From an uncultured Altererythrobacter sp. (lineage in GTDB: Bacteria; Pseudomonadota; Alphaproteobacteria; Sphingomonadales; Sphingomonadaceae), in contig CAMPGP010000083.1 in assembly GCA_946885545.1 (NCBI GenBank), forward strand, positions 1 to 8,256: a DNA stretch of 8,256 nt, given 5' to 3'. The notes beneath the pieces were generated by a model, which did not search any database, was not told where the DNA came from, and saw only the letters and a list, made by a program, of their open reading frames with translations. The position numbers and the translations under genes were made by a program. Position 1 is the stretch's first letter; the number at the start of each line of letters is the position of its first letter. This document shows, piece after piece, positions 1 through 4,683 of the stretch.

Positions 1-2
1 AT

Positions 3-62
3 TCCGCGACGCCCAAGCTCGGCGAGGGAGAGGCAGGGACGCGTCTGCGGGGCGCCGATTAG
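3..62 (+). CDS. Possible 3' end of an upstream gene (partial)
   Basis: The frame starting at base 3 is open from the window edge to a TAG at 60-62 and encodes about 19 residues ending in RLRGAD. Most third codon positions are G or C, as expected for a real gene in this GC-rich genome. The piece is too short to assign to a family, and an open frame of this length can arise by chance. It lies about 200 bases before the cold-shock gene on the same strand. Sequence to the left is needed to decide whether it is coding. Confidence 0.3.
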   Translation, partial: SATPKLGEGEAGTRLRGAD

Positions 63-260
63 GCAATCCGGCGCTGTCGTGCTACATGGCGCTCGCTGAC
101 GTCGAATTTTGCGACGGACTTCGGCTTTTGACGACCGCCGCTTGCCCCGGGAACCGGGCTCGGCGCAAACCAGACGGCGACTTCCTTTCAACTGACGACC
201 CGACGCACGACCCGTCCGCATTTCGCGAACGGAAAACTCGTTTCTTGAAAGGAAACACCC
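63..260 (+). promoter_or_regulatory. Leader/promoter region of the cold-shock gene
   Basis: About 200 bases without a convincing gene lie before the cold-shock start codon. The last 40 bases are relatively A-rich and end in a clear ribosome binding site, GAAAGGAAA at 247-255, seven bases or so before the ATG. A short inverted repeat, CCCGG-GAA-CCGGG (146-158), could form a 5-bp stem. A TTGACG at 128-133 resembles a -35 box, but no good -10 box follows at the right distance, so no promoter is called. Cold-shock genes often carry long structured leaders that control translation by temperature. That this stretch works so is inferred from its position only. Confidence 0.35.
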
Positions 261-473
261 ATGGCCAAGACTGGCACCGTCAAGTTCTTCAACGCCGACA
301 AGGGCTACGGCTTCATCCAGCCCGACGACGGCTCGGCCGACAGCTTCGTCCACATTACCGCCGTGCAGGCGGCGGGCATGCAGTCGCTCGATAAGGACCA
401 GCGTCTGAACTACGAAGTCGAGCAGGGGCGCAACGGCAAGGAAAGCGCCGTCAACCTGTCGGCCGCCGACTGA
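261..473 (+). CDS. CspA-family cold-shock protein
   Basis: This 70-residue protein is a single cold-shock domain, a five-stranded OB-fold that binds single-stranded RNA and DNA in the cytoplasm and melts RNA structure. It opens with the family pattern GTVKFFNADKGYGFI. RNP1 is at about residues 14-20 (KGYGFIQ, with aromatic Y16 and F18) and RNP2 at 27-32 (DSFVHI, with F29 and H31). The length is the family's usual one. The ATG at 261 is chosen because it follows a strong Shine-Dalgarno sequence and gives the complete domain. The gene is probably transcribed alone, given the hairpin just after its stop. Whether it is cold-induced or constitutive cannot be read from the sequence, since paralogues differ in this, so no cspA symbol is given. 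Confidence 0.96.
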   Translation: MAKTGTVKFFNADKGYGFIQPDDGSADSFVHITAVQAAGMQSLDKDQRLNYEVEQGRNGKESAVNLSAAD

Positions 474-481
474 TTCCGCGC

Positions 482-512
482 GCCGGGCGCGACCTCCGCG
501 GTCGCGCCCGGC
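482..512 (+). terminator. Strong GC hairpin after the cold-shock gene
   Basis: A perfect 13-bp stem (GCCGGGCGCGACC at 482-494 pairing with 500-512) closes a 5-base loop, starting eight bases after the cold-shock stop codon. It is very GC-rich and should be very stable. No T-run follows, so it is not a textbook intrinsic terminator. It may end transcription weakly or protect the 3' end of the cold-shock mRNA from exonucleases. Confidence 0.6.
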
Positions 513-568
513 GGCACCCTCGACCATCCGCGCCGGGTCTCGCCGGTCGCACCGGGAGGCCATCGCCG

Positions 569-781
569 ATGAGCCAGACGTACGAATTCTACGATGCTCG
601 CGCGAACGAGTCCGCCGCGGAGGCCAAAGCCGCAGCGCTCGACAACGTGCGCGAGCGCGCATTGCGCTCCGAAGCCACCTGGCGCGCACTTGCCGATCAG
701 GCCCGCGCCGTCGCCGTGGAACGCGCCAAGGTCGAGCACGAAAAGGCAACCCGCCGCGCCGAGGAGGCGCTCGGCGCCTGA
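569..781 (+). CDS. Small uncharacterised helical protein, 70 aa
   Basis: The protein is short, alanine-rich and strongly charged, with no signal peptide, membrane span or cysteine. After the opening YEFYDARANESAAEA, almost the whole chain alternates charged and alanine residues (DNVRERALRSEATWRALADQ, then VERAKVEHEKATRRAEEAL), as expected for one or two long amphipathic helices or a coiled coil. The ATG at 569 has a Shine-Dalgarno-like GGGAGG at 554-559, nine bases upstream. GC-rich third positions support it as real. I believe similar short proteins occur in related Sphingomonadales, but I know no function. It lies between the cold-shock gene and a lipoprotein gene, with 51 bases to the latter. 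No function is proposed. Confidence 0.75.
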   Translation: MSQTYEFYDARANESAAEAKAAALDNVRERALRSEATWRALADQARAVAVERAKVEHEKATRRAEEALGA

Positions 782-832
782 CGCCCGCCACGCCGCTGGC
801 TTTCGAGTGCCGCGAGGATTAGGCGTCGCAGG

Positions 833-1297
833 ATGACCAGGTACAGTTCCGCCCCCGTCCGCTTCGCAATCCTCGCCGCCGCGCTATCCGGGGCGCTCGT
901 TGGCTGCCAGCCTGGACCCGAAGGGCCCGAAGGTACGACCACCGATGCGCCTGGCCAGGCCTTCGCGCAGATCGCACCCGACGAAACCGCCCGATTCACC
1001 GGCACCGAACCGTTCTGGGGCGGTCAGGTCGCGGGCGGCTCGCTGACCTATTCGACGGTCGAAGATCCCGACGGGACGACGATCGCCGTCGAGCGCTTCG
1101 CCGGCAACAACGGGCTCGGCTATTCGGGTTCGCTCGACGGTACGTCCTTCGACATGGCGATCACGCCGGGCGAATGCTCCGACGGAATGAGCGATCGCAC
1201 TTATCCCTTCACGGTCACCCTTCGCATCGGAGAGGAGCAGCGCACGGGCTGTGCCTGGACCGATCGCATGCCGTTCAGCGGCCCTGCGAATCCCTGA
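833..1297 (+). CDS. Secreted lipoprotein, COG3650-type
   Basis: This 154-residue protein starts with a basic N-terminus and hydrophobic segment (residues 10-24) ending in a lipobox, L22-V23-G24-C25, so it should be lipidated at C25 and held in the outer or inner membrane facing the periplasm. A short Pro/Gly/Thr-rich linker follows. The folded part (about 53-143) has the motifs GTEPFWG, LTYSTVEDPDG, PGECSDGMSD and a final TGCA. This pattern belongs to a widespread uncharacterised bacterial family (COG3650). C115 and C140 are well placed for a disulfide, fitting export. No enzyme activity is known for the family. The ATG at 833 gives a complete signal peptide, but only weak ribosome-binding sequence precedes it (AGG at 821-823). 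Its last 23 bases overlap the 3' end of the convergent DUF962 gene. Confidence 0.85.
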   Translation: MTRYSSAPVRFAILAAALSGALVGCQPGPEGPEGTTTDAPGQAFAQIAPDETARFTGTEPFWGGQVAGGSLTYSTVEDPDGTTIAVERFAGNNGLGYSGSLDGTSFDMAITPGECSDGMSDRTYPFTVTLRIGEEQRTGCAWTDRMPFSGPANP

Positions 1298-1619
1298 CCC
1301 CGGCACGATCGAGCTCCAGCCCGAGCCGTCCGGTCAACCACAACCACCACATGCGGAAATCGGCCGCGAGGCTCCACAGCGGATAGGTGAAGGTCGCCGG
1401 GCGGTTCTTCTCGATGGCGAAATGCGCGAGCCAGGCGAAGAAATATCCGGCCAGCGGCATCGCGAGAAGCCACCACCAGCGCCCGGTCAGCAACGCGAAT
1501 GCCGCGATGCCCACCACCAGGCTCGTTCCGAGGTAGTGAAGCGCGCGCGTGCGCGGCCTGGAATGCTCGCGCAGGTAGAACGGCCAGAATTCGGCGAAGC
1601 TGGTGTAGGCGCGCGCCAT
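1275..1619 (-). CDS. DUF962 / Mpo1-like membrane protein
   Basis: This 114-residue protein matches the DUF962 (Mpo1-like, yeast YGL010w) family. The N-terminal pattern FAEFWPFYLREHSRPRTRA is followed by HYLGTSL, a hydrophobic segment at about 33-45, a second at 48-65 and the motif AHFAIEKNRPATF. A third aromatic stretch lies at about 82-97. Conserved histidines are H19, H28 and H66. Yeast Mpo1 is an iron-dependent dioxygenase that shortens 2-hydroxy fatty acids using such histidines; for the bacterial members the reaction is unproven, so a lipid role is only inferred. The ATG at 1619 is chosen because it gives the family's N-terminus. It lies one base after the stop codon of the S41 peptidase gene and has no Shine-Dalgarno sequence of its own, which points to translational coupling. 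A longer upstream reading in this frame is not coding. Confidence 0.88.
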   Translation of the reverse strand: MARAYTSFAEFWPFYLREHSRPRTRALHYLGTSLVVGIAAFALLTGRWWWLLAMPLAGYFFAWLAHFAIEKNRPATFTYPLWSLAADFRMWWLWLTGRLGLELDRAGVRDSQGR

Positions 1620-1620
1620 G

Positions 1621-3087
1621 CTAGAAGAGGCCAGGCACCTCGCGCTGCGCCGGGGTCGGCATCCGCGGCTGGAGTACGTCGCGCCGCGAGGTAATCGTGC
1701 GCGCCGACGGATCGGGTACGGCGGCGGTCGCACCGCCCCGGCCGCTGATCGCGCTGCACACACTGGCACCACCACGCAGGAAGGCAAGCGCCTGTGCGAC
1801 CGACGCCTCGTTCGGGTCGCCGAGCTGGGTGAAGATGTCGTCGTCGGCGCGGCAGGTCACCGGAACGACGCTGGCGAGGCCGGTAAAGTATTCGCCGTCG
1901 CCGTCGACATTCTCGGTCTTGAAGGTCACCGCTCGCAGGCGATCGTCGCACGCCTCGCGATCGAAAGCGAACTGGCCGACCGGCTTGCCGAACGTGTTGG
2001 TGCCGACCAGCGCCATGTCGGTGTCGAGGTAGGGGATGAAGGCATTGGTGACGAGCTCGCTTGCCGAAGCCGTGCCGCTGGCGCCGATGAAGGCGATCTT
2101 GGTTGCGGCGATCGCCTGGGCCTGCGTGCCGAACAGGTCGGTCTCGTTCTCGCTCGCCTTCGAAGCGCGCAACGTCGTGCGGCTGAACACCTGGCCCACG
2201 TAGCCGCGTCCCATCAGATCGCCCATCAGCTCGGCGATGCTCACCAGGCCGCCGCCGTTATAGCGGAAATCGACGATGACTTCGGTCACGCCCTGCTGGC
2301 GCAGGCCATCGAACGCTGCGCGCAAATCGGGCTCGGCCGTGCCGATGAAGGTGCGCAGATTGATGTATCCCACCTTCTTGCCGCCGTCGTCGATGATCTT
2401 GGCGCCGTAGCGGTTGGATACCGGGTCGAGATCGAATTCGGCCTTGGTAACCGTGATCTGTTGCTCGGTACCGTCGACTTCGCGAATCCGGAAGACGCGC
2501 TGGACACCCACGTCGGAGGGGCCGAGCGCGTTGATCACCGCCTGCGGACCGCCCGAGGCCATGAGGCCCGGAACGCTCTGGAGCGAAGAGGCGCTGGTGC
2601 CCACCGCAAGCAGCTCGACCCCGCGATCGAGACCCTGCGGCAGGCCGGGGCCGCCCTCGAAACCCTCGATCACGAAAACCCGGTTCGCGCCGGTATCGTA
2701 GCCCAGGCGAATACCGAAGCCGGCGCTCGATCCGGAATTGAAGAAGGCGTTCTCCTCCGCGATCGAGGTGATGTAGGTGAAGAAGCGATCCTTGGACTGC
2801 GCGCGGGCGGGCGCCACCAGCGCATCGATGTAATCCTGAACGTTGGTGTAGGACCCTTTGTTGACGTTCGTCGCGAGAAGGTCGGGGAAGAGGTACCATT
2901 CGTCGAGCACTGCGCGGACGAAGTCCTGCCGCGCCGAGAGCGAACAGCCCGAGGTGCCCGAAGTCGGCGTCGGGGTGGGCGTGCCGCCGATCGGGCCCCC
3001 GCCTCCCCCATTGTTGGATCCGCCGCCGCCACATGCCGTGAGCGAGCCTGCCAGAACGATGCTGAGCGCCGTGCGACCGATACCCAT
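1621..3087 (-). CDS. S41-family serine peptidase, lipoprotein
   Basis: This 488-residue protein belongs to the S41 C-terminal-processing peptidases. The start at 3087 follows GAGGGGG at a good distance and gives a signal peptide with lipobox L16-T17-A18-C19. A low-complexity linker of Gly, Pro and Thr (20-47) spaces the enzyme from the membrane. An N-terminal helical part (about 50-115) precedes a PDZ-like region (about 122-215), and the S41 core follows from about 228 to 425. Core motifs are DFRYNGGG (273-280), TASASE (339-344) and TFGKPVGQ (365-372). By comparison with CtpA/CtpB and the D1 protease, S341 is the nucleophile, K368 the base and Q372 the third member, so the enzyme looks intact. 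It should cut C-termini of periplasmic or outer-membrane proteins; the substrate is unknown. About 60 C-terminal residues lie beyond the core. The DUF962 gene follows after one base. Confidence 0.93.
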   Translation of the reverse strand: MGIGRTALSIVLAGSLTACGGGGSNNGGGGGPIGGTPTPTPTSGTSGCSLSARQDFVRAVLDEWYLFPDLLATNVNKGSYTNVQDYIDALVAPARAQSKDRFFTYITSIAEENAFFNSGSSAGFGIRLGYDTGANRVFVIEGFEGGPGLPQGLDRGVELLAVGTSASSLQSVPGLMASGGPQAVINALGPSDVGVQRVFRIREVDGTEQQITVTKAEFDLDPVSNRYGAKIIDDGGKKVGYINLRTFIGTAEPDLRAAFDGLRQQGVTEVIVDFRYNGGGLVSIAELMGDLMGRGYVGQVFSRTTLRASKASENETDLFGTQAQAIAATKIAFIGASGTASASELVTNAFIPYLDTDMALVGTNTFGKPVGQFAFDREACDDRLRAVTFKTENVDGDGEYFTGLASVVPVTCRADDDIFTQLGDPNEASVAQALAFLRGGASVCSAISGRGGATAAVPDPSARTITSRRDVLQPRMPTPAQREVPGLF

Positions 3088-3189
3088 GAAAACCCCCTCG
3101 ACCCGTTGAGGCGCGCCGGGACTCCGGCGTCTCGCCCGGAAGCGAACATGCCTTTCGCAGCGCGGGTGAGCAAGCCGAACGCCCCGAAG

Positions 3190-3252
3190 CGGTGGAAAAT
3201 ACACGGTTTCGGCGCCGAATTGGGCTGAAATGGGCGTCTCATCGGTGGAAAA
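3190..3252 (+). repeat. Two direct copies of CGGTGGAAAA
   Basis: The 10-mer CGGTGGAAAA occurs at 3190-3199 and again at 3243-3252, with starts 53 bases apart, close to five helical turns. The copies flank a perfect palindrome. Such an arrangement is compatible with an operator for a regulator binding the same DNA face twice, but no known regulator's consensus is recognised. Two 10-mers so close in non-coding DNA are unlikely by chance, though not impossible. Confidence 0.5.
3208..3219. repeat. Perfect 12-bp palindrome TTCGGCGCCGAA
   Basis: TTCGGC at 3208-3213 is the exact reverse complement of 3214-3219, giving a continuous palindrome with no spacer. It lies near the middle of the divergent region, between the two CGGTGGAAAA copies. 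A dimeric regulator could bind here, but no matching consensus is known to me. The high GC content makes short GC palindromes commoner than in average DNA. Confidence 0.5.
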
Positions 3253-3262
3253 CCCTCCATTT

Positions 3263-3288
3263 GCCCCGTGTCGCCCTCGCGACGGGGC
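3263..3288 (+). other. Hairpin in the leader of the PEBP gene
   Basis: GCCCCGT (3263-3269) pairs with ACGGGGC (3282-3288), and CGC (3272-3274) with GCG (3279-3281), leaving a two-base bulge and a CCTC loop. The element ends 45 bases before the PEBP start codon. No T-run follows on either strand, so it is not a standard terminator. It could be a leader structure, or a binding site, if transcription starts upstream of it. Its role is unknown. Confidence 0.45.
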
Positions 3289-3333
3289 GTGATTGCTCCT
3301 AGATTGCGCGGCTGGAAACCCACAGGAGTTCGA

Positions 3334-3936
3334 ATGTCGCATGCAGTTCCTTCCTGGCTTGCCGGAGCGCTCAAGGGCTCGTGTGCGGGTGATGGAAGGC
3401 TGACCATTGCGGGGATAGGCCGCGAGGATGGCATGGGCCGCGGCGGCTTCGCGCTTTCGAGCCCGGCCTTCGTCGATGGCGGCGATCTGGACCCTTGCTT
3501 CACCGCCGACGAGGAAGACGCCGTCGCGCCGCCGCTCGAATGGACCGCGCCGCCTCCGGGCACGCAGGAACTCGTGCTGGTGGTCGAGGATGCCGATGCC
3601 CAAGGGCCGGAGGTGCCTTGCCACTGGCTGGTCTGGGGCATTGCCGGGCAGCGGGGCAAGCTGCTGGAAGGCGAGGTGCCCCCGCGCGTGGGCAAGAACG
3701 CGCATCGCAATTCCGAATGGCTCCTGCCCGAGCCTCCGCGGGAGGACGCGGCGCATCGCTTCGTCTTCCAGCTCTTCGCGCTCGACCTGCCGCTCACGCT
3801 GATGCCCGGTGCATCGCGCGACGAGCTGGTCGCGGCAATGAAGGACCATGTCGTTGCCACGGCCGTTCTGACCGGAAAATACAAGCGCCAGCCGGAGGAT
3901 GCCGAGGAAGGCGCTTGGGACGACGATCTCGTTTGA
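3334..3936 (+). CDS. YbhB/YbcL-type PEBP (Raf kinase inhibitor-like) protein
   Basis: This 200-residue protein has the phosphatidylethanolamine-binding protein fold. Landmarks in order are SSPAF (42-46), FTADEED (56-62), PPLEW (66-70), VEDADAQ (84-90, in place of the usual DPDAP), CHWLVWGI (96-103), GKNAHRNSEW (120-129) and AHRFVFQLFAL (140-150). D86, D88, H97 and H141 probably line the small anion pocket of the family. The usual GYxGPCPP element is replaced by EWLLPEPP, which marks a variant subgroup. Ligand and function of bacterial members are unproven; no signal peptide is seen, so it is probably cytoplasmic. The ATG at 3334 is preceded by AGGAG at 3324-3328; an upstream in-frame ATG at 3268 lies inside the leader hairpin and lacks family sequence. 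The acidic C-terminal tail runs from about 187. The SWIB gene begins 35 bases after the stop. Confidence 0.9.
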   Translation: MSHAVPSWLAGALKGSCAGDGRLTIAGIGREDGMGRGGFALSSPAFVDGGDLDPCFTADEEDAVAPPLEWTAPPPGTQELVLVVEDADAQGPEVPCHWLVWGIAGQRGKLLEGEVPPRVGKNAHRNSEWLLPEPPREDAAHRFVFQLFALDLPLTLMPGASRDELVAAMKDHVVATAVLTGKYKRQPEDAEEGAWDDDLV

Positions 3937-3955
3937 CTACCAATAAGCCAAGACC

Positions 3956-3965
3956 AGGAAAGGAA
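3956..3965 (+). promoter_or_regulatory. Strong ribosome binding site of the SWIB gene
   Basis: AGGAAAGGAA offers two overlapping Shine-Dalgarno matches six bases before the ATG at 3972. It settles the start: a longer upstream reading in the same frame is only a shadow of the PEBP gene. Together with the gene's uniform C/G-ending codons, it suggests high expression. Confidence 0.75.
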
Positions 3966-3971
3966 CCTAAA

Positions 3972-4223
3972 ATGGCTGGCAAGAACAATGCACTGCAGAA
4001 GCCCGTTAACCTCTCGGGCGACCTCGAGAACGTCGTGGGTAAGGGTCCGATGACCCGTGCCCAGGTCACCTCGAAGGTGTGGGACTACATCAAGGCGAAC
4101 GGGCTGCAGGACAGCAACGACAAGCGCATGATCAATCCCGATGCCAAGCTCGGCGCGGTGATCGGCAAGGACCAGATCTCGATGTTCAAGATGACGGCTG
4201 CGGTGTCGAAGCACCTCACCTAA
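3972..4223 (+). CDS. SWIB/MDM2-domain protein, stand-alone
   Basis: The 83-residue product is almost entirely one SWIB domain, the helical fold best known from eukaryotic SWI/SNF chromatin-remodelling subunits and MDM2. Visible pattern: a short basic start, LQKPVNLSGDLENVVGKG (8-25), MTRAQVTSKVWDYIKANGL (27-45), DSNDKRMINPDAKLGAVIG (47-65) and the closing QISMFKMTAAVSKHL. The KVWDYIKANGLQD and KRMINPD elements are the family hallmarks. Stand-alone SWIB proteins occur in chlamydiae and in alphaproteobacteria; a DNA- or nucleoid-related role has been suggested, but the function is not established. It has no signal peptide. It lies 35 bases after the PEBP gene on the same strand and may share its transcript, although its own strong ribosome binding site suggests higher output. 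The stop codon TAA overlaps that of the DoxX-like gene. Confidence 0.93.
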   Translation: MAGKNNALQKPVNLSGDLENVVGKGPMTRAQVTSKVWDYIKANGLQDSNDKRMINPDAKLGAVIGKDQISMFKMTAAVSKHLT

Positions 4224-4630
4224 GGGCTTCTCCGGCGGCGGAACGGCCAGTCCGTGACGCCGCCGGCCCATAGCGCCAGCCACACGATCAGCGGCTGCGC
4301 GAACATGCGCGGGACATGGTAGGCCAAGCCCAGGCCGTGATCCGCCTTCGCCATGTCGATCGCGAAATGATTGATATTGGCCGGAAACACGCAGATCGCA
4401 TAAAGCGCGAGGCCGACTGCCCCCGTCTGGCGCAGGCGCGGCGACCAACATTGCGCCAATGCGACAGCGCCGAGCAATTCGGCGATCCCCGTCCAAAGCA
4501 CGACGCTCTCCGCCGCGGGCACCCGGCCGGGCATGATCGACAGAAACGGCTCCGGCTGCGCGAGATGCAGGTATCCGGCGAAGGCGTAGAACGCCGCCAG
4601 CAACCAGCGCAGGGCATCGCGCCAGGTCAT
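4220..4630 (-). CDS. DoxX-like integral membrane protein
   Basis: This 136-residue protein has four hydrophobic segments, at about residues 6-24, 41-61, 68-85 and 104-124, the four-helix layout of the DoxX/DoxD family. Typical elements are FAGYLHLAQPEPFLSIMP after helix 1, TGIAELLGAVAL in helix 2, VFPANINHFAID at the end of helix 3 and PRMFAQPLIVWLALW in helix 4. It sits in the inner membrane and ends in a basic tail. The archaeal namesake is a quinone oxidoreductase subunit, but most bacterial relatives have no proven role, and the symbol doxX should not be used. The ATG at 4630 gives a complete first helix; I see no Shine-Dalgarno sequence before it. It is divergent from the DUF72 gene by 53 bases, which must hold both promoters, and its TAG overlaps the SWIB TAA. 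Confidence 0.87.
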   Translation of the reverse strand: MTWRDALRWLLAAFYAFAGYLHLAQPEPFLSIMPGRVPAAESVVLWTGIAELLGAVALAQCWSPRLRQTGAVGLALYAICVFPANINHFAIDMAKADHGLGLAYHVPRMFAQPLIVWLALWAGGVTDWPFRRRRSP

Positions 4631-4683
4631 CGGGCGCAGGGGAGGCGATTTGTGGCGGGCATGCTTCGTGCCATAGGGCGAGG

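Larger units (their letters stand above)
3088..3333. promoter_or_regulatory. Divergent intergenic region, S41 peptidase / PEBP
   Basis: These 246 bases separate the start codons of the minus-strand S41 gene and the plus-strand PEBP gene, so both promoters should lie here. The S41 side begins with its ribosome binding site and a small inverted repeat, CGCCGG-gact-CCGGCG (3114-3129). The centre holds two direct repeats around a palindrome, listed separately, and the PEBP side has a hairpin. No unambiguous -35/-10 pair was found on either strand. No open frame here looks coding, although extended antisense readings cross it. Confidence 0.6.

Noticed and set aside
128..156. TTGACG as a sigma-70 -35 box before the cold-shock gene
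   Set aside because: The position for a -10 box 17 bases later reads GAACCG, which is not a plausible match.
150..174. GGAAC at 150-154 as an EcfG promoter for the cold-shock gene
   Set aside because: Sixteen bases later the sequence is CAGA, with no CGTT-like -10 box.
86..394. A 102-codon plus-strand frame overlapping the cold-shock gene
   Set aside because: It has no ribosome binding site, is very Arg-rich and overlaps a certain cold-shock gene in another frame.
3001..3030. The glycine- and proline-rich linker of the S41 lipoprotein as a repeat array
   Set aside because: It is codon-level low complexity in a normal lipoprotein linker, not a DNA repeat with a separate function.
1618..3228. 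A 536-codon plus-strand open frame opposite the S41 gene
   Set aside because: It is antisense to a peptidase with all catalytic motifs, its translation shows no family pattern, and long antisense frames are common in GC-rich genomes.
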